Part shown: in pieces, positions 9,726 through 20,807 of the stretch
Position numbering within the stretch: position 1 is the stretch's first letter
How the letters are laid out: the number at the start of each line of letters is the position of its first letter
DNA from: Cellulophaga sp. F20128
Lineage (GTDB): Bacteria > Bacteroidota > Bacteroidia > Flavobacteriales > Flavobacteriaceae
DNA length: 64,000 nucleotides
Assembly: GCF_023015805.1 (NCBI RefSeq)
Contig: NZ_JALKBA010000007.1
Location: 124,001 to 188,000 of the forward strand
Direction of reading: 5' to 3'
The notes under the pieces: model-generated
The model's input: the letters and a program-made list of their open reading frames with translations, nothing else
The model's database searches: none
Told to the model about the DNA's origin: nothing
Made by a program: the position numbers and the translations under genes

Positions 9726-9733
9726 CAAAAGTA
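9726..9733 (-). promoter_or_regulatory. topA: candidate topA promoter -7 box
   Basis: The minus strand reads TACTTTTG, matching TAnnTTTG, about 20 bases before the topA ATG. No clear -33 TTG is found at the usual distance, so the assignment is moderate. Confidence 0.45.
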
Positions 9734-9774
9734 TGTCAATTTTTTTATTCTACATATTATATAAGTAATAGGCA

Positions 9775-9806
9775 TAAAAAAAGACCACCTAAAAATGGTG
9801 GCCTTT
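9775..9806 (-). terminator. intrinsic terminator of the LVIVD-repeat gene
   Basis: Arms 9780-9789 and 9797-9806 pair (AAAGGCCACC with GGTGGTCTTT on the minus strand, allowing one G-T pair) around a seven-base loop and are followed by a T run on the minus strand. It lies about 20 bp past the stop of the gene ending at 9825. Confidence 0.85.
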
Positions 9807-9824
9807 CTCATTCTGAGTTAGTAA

Positions 9825-11051
9825 TTATTCTAAATTAAGCCTACTTAATAAGGCTATTCCATCTTCTAAATATTCGTATTGATATAAAATATCATCTCCA
9901 ATCATAATTAAATTTTCTTCCCGAGGAATAACATCAAAGGTGATAATGTCTTTAAAATGATTTATTTCAACCAGATTATCAACATCTGTCTTATCAAACA
10001 CCCGTAAACCAGAATCTCCATCACACACAAAAAGTTTTTCATCCTTTATTCCCAATCCATAAGGACCATCTAAGGCATACATTTTTGCCAAAACTGGTGT
10101 CGTTATATCAGAAATATCAATAATAAACAATCCGCTTTCCGTTGCCCCACAAGCATTACCTCCGCGCAAGGTAACATAGGCGTAATCCCCAGCTACAACA
10201 ACAGGATCACAGGCTGTACCATGTTGAAATTCTGACACAAATTCTGGAATTGAAGGGTTTGTTATATCATAGATATACATTCCGCTTTTGCTTCCTAAAA
10301 ACAAATGGTTATCCCTATTAAAAATAGTTTCAATATCAAAACCAGCATATACATCATCTAAATCTTTAGGGTTTTCTAGGTCTGAGATATCAAAAACATT
10401 GATGGAATGATTATCTACAGCATAGAGGTAATCTGAAACAATTTTAAACCGAGCTAAGGAACCTCCTTGTCCCACTGATGCATCGGCCATTGCCATAATA
10501 TCAATATTTTCAAATCGGTTTTGCACTTCAACTTTTAACCTTCGCTCCGTAACAACCTTCCAACCAACTTGAATCTCTTTATTGGTATCGATATCTTCCC
10601 ACTCATATATTTCTGCTGTAGGCCAAACAATATTATCCCGTAAAACACCTTTCAGTCTATTTACAAGCTTAATATTATCCATATTAGAAATATCAAACAC
10701 CAATAAATCTTGCATACTATCGGCATATAAAAAATTGTCCTTTACCGAAATATCTACATTACCTGCAATATTGATAAATGCCCTTTTCACTGGATTTTTA
10801 GGATTGCTATTGTCTATTAAATGTATTCCCTTGTAGGCATCATTTACAAAAATATAGTCTTCATACGCATATATTTTCCCTGATTCTTCAATAGGTCTTG
10901 GCGCAATAATATCGCCACCTTTTTCAAATTCGGCAATGCTAATGGTCACTGGTTTTGCCACTAAATAATCTGCAAACTTACTGTCGTCTAGATCTTCACT
11001 ACACGAAATAAAAGCAACAAAGACCAAAGCAAGCCATAGCATCTTATTCAT
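9825..11051 (-). CDS. LVIVD-repeat lipoprotein (beta-propeller-like)
   Basis: I place the start at the internal Met encoded at 11049-11051. It gives MNKMLWLALVFVAFISCSED, a normal lipoprotein signal, whereas the longest frame (to 11129) adds 26 residues of no signal character. The mature protein is about 390 residues of repeats such as GIHLIDNSNPKNPVKRAFI, INVFDISDLENPKDLDD, MYIYDITNPSIPEFVSEF and LFIIDISDITTPVLAKMY. This is the LVIVD pattern, which is expected to form a propeller. Function is unknown; such proteins are usually surface or periplasmic. It is monocistronic, with its own terminator. Confidence 0.85.
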   Translation of the reverse strand: MNKMLWLALVFVAFISCSEDLDDSKFADYLVAKPVTISIAEFEKGGDIIAPRPIEESGKIYAYEDYIFVNDAYKGIHLIDNSNPKNPVKRAFINIAGNVDISVKDNFLYADSMQDLLVFDISNMDNIKLVNRLKGVLRDNIVWPTAEIYEWEDIDTNKEIQVGWKVVTERRLKVEVQNRFENIDIMAMADASVGQGGSLARFKIVSDYLYAVDNHSINVFDISDLENPKDLDDVYAGFDIETIFNRDNHLFLGSKSGMYIYDITNPSIPEFVSEFQHGTACDPVVVAGDYAYVTLRGGNACGATESGLFIIDISDITTPVLAKMYALDGPYGLGIKDEKLFVCDGDSGLRVFDKTDVDNLVEINHFKDIITFDVIPREENLIMIGDDILYQYEYLEDGIALLSRLNLE

Positions 11052-11096
11052 AAAAAGTACTGATTGTTTTAACATAGATACAAAACAAGACAAATG

Positions 11097-11130
11097 GTTG
11101 CGTTGCTCTAAAGGGAATTGCAAACGCAAC
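11097..11130. repeat. imperfect inverted repeat before the LVIVD gene
   Basis: GTTGCGTTGC at 11097-11106 pairs with GCAAACGCAAC at 11120-11130 with one bulged base and a 13-base loop. No T run follows on either strand, so it is not a standard terminator. It could act as an operator or RNA structure in the leader of the LVIVD gene. Confidence 0.4.
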
Positions 11131-11189
11131 AGGCTAGGTATTCGTTTAAATGTATACTGAAAAACCCAAAACTAAAGCTCCAAAAAAGT

Positions 11190-11948
11190 TTAGAAATCCG
11201 TGGTAATGTTAGATGTCTCATCAGAATCCGCAGGGAAACCTACCCCCTTTTTATAAACATAATAGGCTGGAATTTTAGACAACATTGCTGTAAACAACAA
11301 GCCTACAAAACATAGGAAAACCCCAAGTTCTGCTAAAAGCCCCATTACAAACAATAAACCAAAAATGACAAACCAATGTTTATTGCCCAATGCAAAACTA
11401 GATTTTACAATTTCTAAGGCAGTCAATTCCTTATCAAAGGCTAAAAAAACAGGAAACAAGGCAAAAGGCACAATAAAGTAAAATAGCCCTATACCACAAG
11501 CCAGAAGTCCCACAATTGAAAGCCCTATACTGTAAAAGGATAATTTTAATATTTTTCCCCTATACGCCGTATTGAAAAAATAAAAATAGCTTTCAGTACC
11601 CACTATTTTTAAATCCTTATGCTTGCAAATTCTATAAAAACCCGCCGTTAAAGTTAAGGCCACATACATAGCCCCTACCATTAATAAAGGCATAAGCAAG
11701 GCCGACGCGATAATTAAAATAGCTGGAGGATCTTCACTTTTAACAAGTTCTGGATCTGTCACTCCCATAATAATAAGGGGGATGTAAAAAAGTACAATTA
11801 GAGGTATAAAACAAAGGAAATTTAACAAGACCACAATAAAGCCCTGCAGCCATACTTCTTTAAATAATGCTATAGAACTATTAATAATACCTCCAAAATC
11901 TAGTGTTTTTCTGGCATCAATTTTCTGACTTACAGTTTCAAAATTCAT
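11190..11948 (-). CDS. Hypothetical polytopic membrane protein
   Basis: The 252-residue protein begins with a polar N-terminus (MNFETVSQKIDARKTLDFGGIIN) and then has four long hydrophobic blocks, probably five or six transmembrane helices: about 33-60, 75-100, 130-165 and 190-225. It ends in a hydrophilic tail. The layout recalls bacterial DUF4013/YciC-like membrane proteins, but I see no diagnostic motif and do not assign a family. It is divergent from miaB, with 145 bp between the two starts. Confidence 0.75.
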   Translation of the reverse strand: MNFETVSQKIDARKTLDFGGIINSSIALFKEVWLQGFIVVLLNFLCFIPLIVLFYIPLIIMGVTDPELVKSEDPPAILIIASALLMPLLMVGAMYVALTLTAGFYRICKHKDLKIVGTESYFYFFNTAYRGKILKLSFYSIGLSIVGLLACGIGLFYFIVPFALFPVFLAFDKELTALEIVKSSFALGNKHWFVIFGLLFVMGLLAELGVFLCFVGLLFTAMLSKIPAYYVYKKGVGFPADSDETSNITTDF

Positions 11949-12026
11949 TTATATTTTACTTTTAGAGCCCAAAATTAAAATTCTTGATGAAAGACTCCTA
12001 AAAAAGTATTAAAAATAACTGTCATA

Positions 12027-12058
12027 TTGTCACATTTTTATATTTAGTGCTATCTTTG
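12027..12058 (+). promoter_or_regulatory. miaB: miaB operon promoter
   Basis: TTG at 12027-12029 and TATCTTTG at 12051-12058 match the Bacteroidota -33 and -7 elements, with 21 bp between them. The miaB ATG lies 36 bp further on. Confidence 0.7.
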
Positions 12059-12093
12059 CACATTAAATTGATGAAGACAGAAGAATAACGCAA

Positions 12094-13527
12094 ATGGAGA
12101 AAGTTATAGACGAAACGGTTCAAGGAAACACCTTATCCATCACAAACAAAAAAGACAATACCCGTAAGCTTTATATAGAAAGCTATGGCTGTGCTATGAA
12201 TTTTTCTGATAGTGAGATTGTAGCCTCCATTTTGGCTAAGGAAGGCTTTAATACCACCGATGTTTTAGAAGATGCTGATTTAGTCTTGGTAAACACCTGT
12301 TCCATTCGTGAAAAAGCAGAATTAACCATTCGCAAACGACTGGAAAAATTTAATGCGGTAAAGAGAACAAGACCCCATTTAAAAGTTGGTGTTTTGGGCT
12401 GTATGGCAGAACGTTTAAAAAATAAATTTCTTGAAGAAGAAAAAATTGTAGATATGGTGGTAGGACCAGATGCCTACAAAGATTTACCCAATCTAATAAA
12501 AGAAATAGACGAAGGCAGAAATGCTATCAATGTGCTTCTTTCCAAAGAAGAAACCTACGGAGACATTGCACCAGTACGCCTAAACACCAACGGAATTTCG
12601 GCCTATGTTTCCATTACTCGTGGTTGCGATAATATGTGTACATTTTGTGTTGTTCCCTTTACAAGAGGAAGAGAACGCAGTAGAGAACCACAATCCATTT
12701 TAGAAGAAGTAAATGACCTATGGAGCAAGGGATATAAAGAAATTACGCTTTTAGGTCAGAATGTAGACAGCTACCTTTGGTATGGTGGCGGACTAAAAAA
12801 AGATTTTGATCAAGCGACCGACATTCAGAAAGCAACCGCTGTAAATTTTGCTAAGTTATTAGAAATGACAGCAATTGCACAACCTAAAATGCGTATTCGT
12901 TTTTCTACTTCTAATCCGCAAGATTTAACCTTGGATGTAATTGAAACTATGGCTAGCTACTCTAACATTTGCAACCATATTCACCTTCCGGTGCAAAGCG
13001 GAAGTGATCGGATATTAAAAGCAATGAATCGCTTACACACAAGAGTGGAGTATTTTGAATTGATAGACAACATTCGGAAAATAATTCCAGATTGCGGAAT
13101 TTCTCAAGATATGATTGCTGGTTTTCCTACCGAGACAGAAGAAGACCACCAAGACACTTTATCGCTTTTAGAACATGTAAAATATGATTTTGGTTATATG
13201 TATTCCTATTCTGAAAGACCAGGAACAATGGCTGCTAGGAAATTAGAAGATGATGTACCAGAGGCAGATAAAAAAAGAAGATTAGCAGAAATAATAGCCT
13301 TGCAAAGACAACATTCTGGCTACCGATTGGAACAGCGCATAGGTAAGATTGATGAAGTATTGATAGAAGGAGAATCTAAAAGATCTAATGAACATTGGAT
13401 GGGTCGAAATTCACAAAATTCAGTAGTTGTTTTTCCTAAGGAAAACAGCACTATTGGGGAGTTTGTAAATGTAAAGATTGAAAAATGCACCACTGGAACA
13501 TTACTGGGGAGCATTGTTAAAAAGTAA
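12094..13527 (+). CDS. miaB: tRNA-2-methylthio-N6-dimethylallyladenosine synthase MiaB
   Basis: The 477-residue radical-SAM methylthiotransferase has the N-terminal UPF0004 domain with its three cluster cysteines (YGCAMN, NTCSIRE, LGCMAER). The radical-SAM CxxxCxxC motif is seen in CDNMCTFC near residue 180, and a C-terminal TRAM region follows. The enzyme adds a methylthio group at C2 of i6A37 in tRNAs reading UNN codons. Length is normal for the family. It opens a plus-strand run with the sigma-54 activator (6 bp gap), lptE, a TPR gene and secG. Confidence 0.98.
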   Translation: MEKVIDETVQGNTLSITNKKDNTRKLYIESYGCAMNFSDSEIVASILAKEGFNTTDVLEDADLVLVNTCSIREKAELTIRKRLEKFNAVKRTRPHLKVGVLGCMAERLKNKFLEEEKIVDMVVGPDAYKDLPNLIKEIDEGRNAINVLLSKEETYGDIAPVRLNTNGISAYVSITRGCDNMCTFCVVPFTRGRERSREPQSILEEVNDLWSKGYKEITLLGQNVDSYLWYGGGLKKDFDQATDIQKATAVNFAKLLEMTAIAQPKMRIRFSTSNPQDLTLDVIETMASYSNICNHIHLPVQSGSDRILKAMNRLHTRVEYFELIDNIRKIIPDCGISQDMIAGFPTETEEDHQDTLSLLEHVKYDFGYMYSYSERPGTMAARKLEDDVPEADKKRRLAEIIALQRQHSGYRLEQRIGKIDEVLIEGESKRSNEHWMGRNSQNSVVVFPKENSTIGEFVNVKIEKCTTGTLLGSIVKK

Positions 13528-13533
13528 CAGCAT

Positions 13534-14811
13534 ATGGAATCAGTACAAGCTATAAAACAACGATTTGAAATCATTGGAAACGATGTAAAATTAAATCGCG
13601 CCATAGAAAAGGCAATTCAAGTTGCTCCTACCGATATTTCTGTTTTGGTAACCGGAGAAAGTGGGGTAGGTAAAGAAGCCATTCCTAAAATTATTCATTC
13701 CTTGTCTCACAGAAAACACGCCAAATATATTGCCGTGAACTGTGGAGCCATCCCAGAAGGAACAATTGACAGTGAGCTATTTGGTCACGAAAAAGGGGCT
13801 TTTACAGGTGCAACTTCAACCAGAAATGGATATTTTGAGGTGACAGACGGAGGTACCATTTTTTTGGATGAAGTAGGAGAATTACCGCTTACCACTCAAG
13901 TGCGTTTGTTACGGGTACTAGAAAATGGAGAGTTCTTAAAAGTAGGGTCTTCCCAAACTCAAAAAACCAATGTAAGAATCGTAGCTGCCACCAACGTCAA
14001 TATGTTTGAGGCCATTAAAAAAGGAAAATTTAGAGAAGATTTATATTACAGATTAAGTACAGTAGATATAAATATTCCACCATTGCGAGAACGGCAAGAT
14101 GATATCCATTTGTTGTTTCGGAAATTTGCCTCAGATTTTGGGCAGAAATACAAAATGCCAACAATACGCTTGGCAGATGACGCCATTAATTTATTACAAA
14201 AATTTAGATGGGCTGGTAATATTCGTCAGCTGAGAAATGTGGCCGAACAAATCTCTGTATTGGAATCGGAACGAAACATATCACTTGCATGTCTTAATGG
14301 CTATTTACCAAATGCAGGAAACTCTAATTTGCCCGCCATTGTAAATAAGGAAAAAAAGGAAGGCGATTTTAGTAATGAGAGAGAGATCCTCTACAAAGTG
14401 CTTTTTGACATGAAAGCTGATCTTAATGATCTTAAAAAATTGACACTGGAATTAATGAAAAATAATGACAGTGAAAAAGTACAAGAAGAGAATGAACATC
14501 TCATTCAAAAAATATATGGGGATAATGATACCGATTATGAAGAAGCCGAAAATGAATCTTCGGATTTTTTACAATTGCCAAACGCTGAGCGAAAGCAGGA
14601 AGAAATTACACCTCCCGTTAAGCCACAAGATGATAAATACCATTTTGCTGAAGAAATAGAAGAAGAAGAAACCCTATCTTTACAAGATAAAGAAATAGAA
14701 CTCATTAAAAAATCCTTAGACCGAAACAAAGGAAAAAGAAAAGCAGCCGCTACAGAATTAGGTATATCTGAACGCACCTTGTATCGGAAAATAAAACAGT
14801 TTGATTTATAA
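13534..14811 (+). CDS. Sigma-54-dependent transcriptional activator without receiver domain
   Basis: The 425-residue protein begins almost directly with the sigma-54 AAA+ domain: Walker A GESGVGKE near 41-48, the sigma-54 contact loop GAFTGA near 89-94, Walker B GGTIFLDEVGE near 107-117, and the arginine-containing FREDLYYRLS. An acidic linker (about 275-385, many Glu/Asp) separates it from a C-terminal Fis-type helix-turn-helix (NKGKRKAAATELGISERTLY). No receiver, GAF or PAS domain is present, so control must act through the linker or through synthesis. It sits 6 bp after miaB and 2 bp before lptE. A regulator of envelope or stress genes is plausible but unproven. Confidence 0.95.
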   Translation: MESVQAIKQRFEIIGNDVKLNRAIEKAIQVAPTDISVLVTGESGVGKEAIPKIIHSLSHRKHAKYIAVNCGAIPEGTIDSELFGHEKGAFTGATSTRNGYFEVTDGGTIFLDEVGELPLTTQVRLLRVLENGEFLKVGSSQTQKTNVRIVAATNVNMFEAIKKGKFREDLYYRLSTVDINIPPLRERQDDIHLLFRKFASDFGQKYKMPTIRLADDAINLLQKFRWAGNIRQLRNVAEQISVLESERNISLACLNGYLPNAGNSNLPAIVNKEKKEGDFSNEREILYKVLFDMKADLNDLKKLTLELMKNNDSEKVQEENEHLIQKIYGDNDTDYEEAENESSDFLQLPNAERKQEEITPPVKPQDDKYHFAEEIEEEETLSLQDKEIELIKKSLDRNKGKRKAAATELGISERTLYRKIKQFDL

Positions 14812-14813
14812 TT

Positions 14814-15341
14814 ATGAATACCATTAAAAAAATAGGCTTTCTAATGTTCACCATTTTAACCGTACAGGCGTGTGGGGTTAAAGTAAATTATAATTTAACG
14901 GGTGGTAGTACTGGTGATGCAAAAACATTTCAAGTAAACTTTTTTCAAAATTACGCTTCTCAAAGTGCTGGCTCAACAGTTGAACCAGGTTTAGATAGAG
15001 ACTTTACACAGGCCTTACAAGAATTACTGACCAATCAAACGAGCTTAAGCTTAACAAATACCAGTGGTGACTTAGTCTATGAAGGCGAGATTGTAGAATA
15101 TAGAATATCTCCAATGACAGCTACGGCTCAGCAAACTGCTGCACAAAACAGGCTAACAATGGCAGTAAAAGTACGTTTCTTTAACAATACAAAAGAAGAT
15201 ACTGATTTTGAACAACGATTTTCTTTTTATTTTGATTATCCTGCTAATTCATTGTTGCAATCTGTAAAAGACGAAGCACATCAAGAAATTTTTGAACGCA
15301 TTACACAAGATATTTTTAATAAATCTTTAGCCGACTGGTAA
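14814..15341 (+). CDS. lptE: LPS assembly lipoprotein LptE family
   Basis: The 175-residue lipoprotein has the signal MNTIKKIGFLMFTILTVQAC, with the lipobox Cys at residue 20. The body fits the LptE family of Bacteroidota: YNLTGGSTGDAKTFQVNFFQN, a central EGEIVEYRISPMTATAQQTA and a C-terminal helix EAHQEIFERITQDIFN. LptE plugs the LptD translocon that inserts lipopolysaccharide into the outer membrane. The start overlaps nothing and is 2 bp after the activator. LptC is encoded elsewhere in the window (49630-50235). Confidence 0.9.
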   Translation: MNTIKKIGFLMFTILTVQACGVKVNYNLTGGSTGDAKTFQVNFFQNYASQSAGSTVEPGLDRDFTQALQELLTNQTSLSLTNTSGDLVYEGEIVEYRISPMTATAQQTAAQNRLTMAVKVRFFNNTKEDTDFEQRFSFYFDYPANSLLQSVKDEAHQEIFERITQDIFNKSLADW

Positions 15342-15344
15342 TTT

Positions 15345-16229
15345 ATGAAAGTAACGGATTTCACATACCTCTTACAACAACCTGACAAGGTAAATTCTCC
15401 GGTACTCATCAACCAATTAGAGGAGATTATTACAGACTACCCCTATTTTCAGGCCGCACACGCATTACACCTAAAAGGTCTTAAAAATCTGAATAGTTTT
15501 AAATACAACAAAGCCTTAAAAGTTACAGCGGCTCACACGGCCAACCGCGATGTATTGTTTGACTTTATCACTTCTCCTGAATTTTTAAACAATACACTGG
15601 CAGCAAATGCCATTAATGAATTAGCCCAATTAAAAGAAATAAAGGTTGATGCGGAAGAATTAACAAAAGCAGACATCGACAAATCTTACGTGGTTCAAAA
15701 AAGCATAGATGATCCATTGCCTCAAAATGAGGATGATGCCGACAAAATCTTAGATGATAATCTTTTTGAATCTAAAGAACCTATTACAAAGGAAGAGACA
15801 GCTGTTACAACTGAAAAATTAAGTTTAGGTGAACCCCTAAATTTCACAAAAAAGGAAAAATTTTCTTTTACAAAATGGCTCGAACTAACTACGCCTGCAA
15901 TAGAAGAAGATCCTGTTCAGCCTGCTCCAGAAAAAGTAAAGAAACCGCGCAAAAATAAAAAATTTGATTTAATAGATAAGTTTATTGCCAACAACCCTAA
16001 GATTGTTCCAACAAAAAACATTGAATCTAAAATAGACATTTCAAGTTCTGTAAAATTCAACAAGGACGAACTTATGACAGAGACCCTTGCCAAGGTATAC
16101 TTAGAACAAAAAAAGTATAAAAAAGCAATTCAAGCATATAAAATTTTAAGTTTGAAATATCCAGAAAAAAGTAGTTTCTTTGCAGACCGAATAAAATCAG
16201 TAGAAAAAATTCAAAAAGAAAACATATAA
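15345..16229 (+). CDS. Hypothetical protein with C-terminal TPR
   Basis: The 294-residue protein starts 3 bp after lptE and ends 3 bp before secG, so it is part of the operon. The N-terminal 90 residues are helical (LLQQPDKVNSPVLINQLEEII, YFQAAHALHLKGLK). The centre is acidic and probably disordered, and the end has a tetratricopeptide-like unit (TETLAKVYLEQKKYKKAIQAYKIL, shown here only as residues near 250-275). There is no signal peptide. This family is common in Flavobacteriia between lptE and secG; function is unknown. Confidence 0.85.
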   Translation: MKVTDFTYLLQQPDKVNSPVLINQLEEIITDYPYFQAAHALHLKGLKNLNSFKYNKALKVTAAHTANRDVLFDFITSPEFLNNTLAANAINELAQLKEIKVDAEELTKADIDKSYVVQKSIDDPLPQNEDDADKILDDNLFESKEPITKEETAVTTEKLSLGEPLNFTKKEKFSFTKWLELTTPAIEEDPVQPAPEKVKKPRKNKKFDLIDKFIANNPKIVPTKNIESKIDISSSVKFNKDELMTETLAKVYLEQKKYKKAIQAYKILSLKYPEKSSFFADRIKSVEKIQKENI

Positions 16230-16232
16230 AAG

Positions 16233-16589
16233 ATGAGTACGTTTACAATATTTTTAATCCTTATTATTATAGTTTGCCTTTTACTAATGTTAGTAATTAT
16301 GGTGCAAAACCCTAAAGGTGGCGGTTTATCGTCTTCATTTGGTGGTGGTGGAACCCAAGTAGTTGGTGGTGTAAAGAAAACAGGTGATTTTTTAGACAAA
16401 AGCACATGGACTTTAGCTGCTTTACTAATAGGCTTAATCCTTATGTCTAATATGGCATTACCAGGAAAATCAGGAAATGTTGATTCTAAGTTACTACAAG
16501 ACTCAAATATTGAAGCAACAGCACCCTTAACGGCGCCGGAAAACACACCTGCAGCAACTGACACTGGGATATTGGACAGTATAAAATAA
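16233..16589 (+). CDS. secG: Protein translocase subunit SecG
   Basis: The 118-residue protein has two transmembrane helices (about 3-25 and 55-72) with the SecG signature between them: MVQNPKGGGLSSSFGGGG. The acidic/threonine-rich tail is typical of Bacteroidota SecG. It is the small non-essential subunit that helps SecYE-SecA translocation. It is the last gene of the miaB operon and is followed by a strong terminator. Confidence 0.97.
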   Translation: MSTFTIFLILIIIVCLLLMLVIMVQNPKGGGLSSSFGGGGTQVVGGVKKTGDFLDKSTWTLAALLIGLILMSNMALPGKSGNVDSKLLQDSNIEATAPLTAPENTPAATDTGILDSIK

Positions 16590-16605
16590 CAACAAATTGA
16601 ATTCT

Positions 16606-16640
16606 AAAAAATGCCAGCTTATGACAAGCTGGCATTTTTT
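16606..16640 (+). terminator. intrinsic terminator after secG
   Basis: A 15-bp perfect stem (arms 16606-16620 and 16626-16640) with a five-base loop ends in TTTTTT. It lies 17 bp after the secG stop and isolates groES. Confidence 0.95.
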
Positions 16641-16651
16641 GTTTTACAAAG

Positions 16652-16683
16652 TGTCAGTTTTATGCTATGGCACAATTTCTGAC
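16652..16683 (+). promoter_or_regulatory. groES: candidate groESL regulatory/promoter element
   Basis: Between the secG terminator and groES lies TGTCAG (16652) ... CTGAC (16679-16683), an inverted pair, enclosing TGGCAC at 16668. TGGCAC followed after five bases by CTGAC resembles a sigma-54 -24/-12 site (TGGCAC-N5-TTGCW), but the key GC at -12 is GA. It may instead be a heat-shock operator. No TAnnTTTG box is evident. Confidence 0.35.
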
Positions 16684-16724
16684 TATACTAAAGAAGATTA
16701 TTAAATTTTAAAAAAATCAAAAAT

Positions 16725-18672
<1,948 letters not shown>

Positions 18673-18691
18673 TACCATCATTGTACCAAAT

Positions 18692-18728
18692 AAAAAGCTC
18701 GTTTCAATATCTTGAAACGAGCTTTTTT
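18692..18728 (+). terminator. intrinsic terminator after groEL
   Basis: Arms 18692-18707 and 18712-18727 form a 16-bp stem with a TATC loop and a T run. The A run on the other side lets it also act for the convergent DUF3179 gene. Confidence 0.93.
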
Positions 18729-18759
18729 ATTTCAACTCAAATTAATTCCATTATAGGCT

Positions 18760-19836
18760 TCAATTACCGGTATAAATTACTGTAGTATAAAATGCTGGAA
18801 TAGAAAACCAATATGCCATAAAATAGGGTGCCGCCCCTAATTTTTGGCCCTTTCTGGGTCCCGAAAGGGCTTCCCCAAAAACATCCCATTCATTGCCTTC
18901 ATCGTCTGTTAAAAGAACAGCAGCTGTACCATTATACACATATTCAAATTCAAGGAGATTGTGTTCGGCCTCAATTTTAAAAGCAACCATAAAACTTTCA
19001 TTTCCAACGACCATATACTGCTCACCTAAAAAATCATCATAAATAATTTTGACAGCCTCAAAACTAGGAAACCGATATACTTTCGCTTGTTTACCAGAAA
19101 CTAAAGTCAAAACCCTTTCTTTTGAGTTTAATCTTGCATCTTTTTCTACTGGGAAAAGAAAGAAATCATGTTCCTCTGCATAATTACCATAAGGTGATAT
19201 TCCGTAATCTCTAGAATGCCCTGTACTTGTGCTTACTACTTTTGAATTTGGATACATTGCTTTCCAAGCTCCCCATTGCATTTCTACCAAAGGGATTAAA
19301 GCTGCCTTTTCTCCAATCAATTCCCCATTAACAGCTTCATTTAAAATTTGGGACCAATTGCTGCCTGTTTCCCTATCATATGGAATTAAATTTGTATTGT
19401 ACAACAACCCAGAAACCCCAAAAGTTGTTTCTTTTCCCTTAACAATTCTATTCCATCCAATCCCTGTACCTGTTAGCGGACAGTAGGTTAAAGCCAAGGA
19501 TACATTGCCAATATTATCATTAATTATTTCATGCCAATCCAGTACAATATGTGAATATGCCCTAACATCATCCCCTTTTTTATACCCTATGACCAAGTCG
19601 TCCTCAGACAAATACGTCGCTTCCTGGGAGCTAATCATCAAGGGGTTTTCTAAAGCCGGAATTCCATCCTTTCCAGGACCACCATCCAAGATATCTTTTA
19701 CCGGGATACTCCAAACACCCGTAGTATTACCTCCACTCTCACCAGGATTCCCCACCACTGTAGCATCTGTCTTTTGGCTACAAGATAAGCTTACACTTAC
19801 TACAATTACCAGGAAACTCATTACCGTTTTTTTCAT
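18760..19836 (-). CDS. DUF3179-domain lipoprotein
   Basis: The 358-residue product has a lipoprotein signal (MKKTVMSFLVIVVSVSLSCS). It contains the DUF3179 core: SYCPLTG-type segment (TYCPLTGTGIGWNR), GVSGLLYNTNLIPYDRETGS, WSQI, and the later TSTGHSRDYGISPYGNY. These patterns define DUF3179, a family of unknown function common in marine bacteria. The gene begins 5 bp after the beta-barrel-like gene upstream, so the two are co-transcribed and may act together at the envelope. Confidence 0.88.
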   Translation of the reverse strand: MKKTVMSFLVIVVSVSLSCSQKTDATVVGNPGESGGNTTGVWSIPVKDILDGGPGKDGIPALENPLMISSQEATYLSEDDLVIGYKKGDDVRAYSHIVLDWHEIINDNIGNVSLALTYCPLTGTGIGWNRIVKGKETTFGVSGLLYNTNLIPYDRETGSNWSQILNEAVNGELIGEKAALIPLVEMQWGAWKAMYPNSKVVSTSTGHSRDYGISPYGNYAEEHDFFLFPVEKDARLNSKERVLTLVSGKQAKVYRFPSFEAVKIIYDDFLGEQYMVVGNESFMVAFKIEAEHNLLEFEYVYNGTAAVLLTDDEGNEWDVFGEALSGPRKGQKLGAAPYFMAYWFSIPAFYTTVIYTGN

Positions 19837-19841
19837 AGTTT

Positions 19842-20807
19842 TTAGTTTAAAATAGTACCGTTATTCTTTCTCAAAGTAAAAAACACCCCAGCCGTAAATC
19901 GGATAGTTGGCGTTAATTGAGTGCCATCAACATTACTGTAGACTGGTATCTCTAAGCGTGCATCAAATGCCAGTCTAGGAGTGATTTGCACACCAAACTC
20001 TGGCCTCACAAAAATCCATTCCCCTCCCGTATTTGGGATATTAGACCCATCTATTTGATCACTTTTAGATTTTCTGTATTTAATGACAAGACCAGGATTA
20101 ACAATAGTATTGGCTACTAAAATCTGATCAACATAACCAAGATTGGATTGTATAGCATTCCCAAATTCATATACTGCCGAATTATTTAGATAAGAATTAT
20201 TTTTTCCTGTGAACCTATAGATAGTACTTGCAATTAACTGTGCCGATGGCCTAAACCCTAAATTTTTAGAAAACGACAGCCATGCTAAACCATCCCAAGC
20301 GCCACTCCCCGGTTGTAAATCGGCCGTATGCAAAATACCTTGTTCGTTTTTAGCATCAGACACGCCAAGAGGCGCCTTTATTCCCAAACCGGTTGTTAGT
20401 ATCCCATTATTAGCAATAAAATTAGGAATGGCATATTTTAGCAAAAAAACAGCATCCCCTATTCCGGATGTTTCACTAAAATTTTTATTTCCAAATTGAT
20501 TAATTGTCCTCGTCTGATGTACTCTTGTAAATAACAATTCTCCAGAAAATCGATCGGTTATAGAATACCCAATATTCAACAACATAGAATTGGTAATCCG
20601 TTGTCTTGAATCATCGTCTAATTTCTCAGAACCTGAATTGAGCGTACTTAAATTATTATAATCGTAATTAAGCCCTAAAAGCAAGGTTCCTTTTACTTCA
20701 TTGGGTAGCCCCAAATTATTAGATAGGGGTACTCCCCCTGAACAACATGTTTGTGCTGAACCGGCACAAAACAATAATAAATGAACTACAACAAGTAGAT
20801 TTCTCAT
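19842..20807 (-). CDS. Putative outer-membrane beta-barrel protein
   Basis: The 321-residue protein has a signal peptide (MRNLLVVVHLLLFCAGSAQT) and a mature start with CCSGGVPLSNNLGLP. The remainder alternates polar and hydrophobic residues with aromatic-ended strands (ELLFTRVHQTR, FRPSAQLIASTIYRFTG, FARLEIPVYSN-like DARLEIPVYS) and ends in TIRFTAGVFFTLRKN. This is consistent with a 12-14 strand barrel of the transporter-like group. No substrate can be read. It is first in a two-gene unit with the DUF3179 lipoprotein. Confidence 0.72.
   Translation of the reverse strand: MRNLLVVVHLLLFCAGSAQTCCSGGVPLSNNLGLPNEVKGTLLLGLNYDYNNLSTLNSGSEKLDDDSRQRITNSMLLNIGYSITDRFSGELLFTRVHQTRTINQFGNKNFSETSGIGDAVFLLKYAIPNFIANNGILTTGLGIKAPLGVSDAKNEQGILHTADLQPGSGAWDGLAWLSFSKNLGFRPSAQLIASTIYRFTGKNNSYLNNSAVYEFGNAIQSNLGYVDQILVANTIVNPGLVIKYRKSKSDQIDGSNIPNTGGEWIFVRPEFGVQITPRLAFDARLEIPVYSNVDGTQLTPTIRFTAGVFFTLRKNNGTILN

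Noticed and set aside
11097-11130. Terminator for the membrane protein gene ending at 11190
   Set aside because: The hairpin has a bulge and large loop and is not followed by T on the minus strand.
11118-11315. 65-codon plus-strand frame
   Set aside because: Overlaps the membrane protein gene and intergenic DNA, with no family features or start signal.
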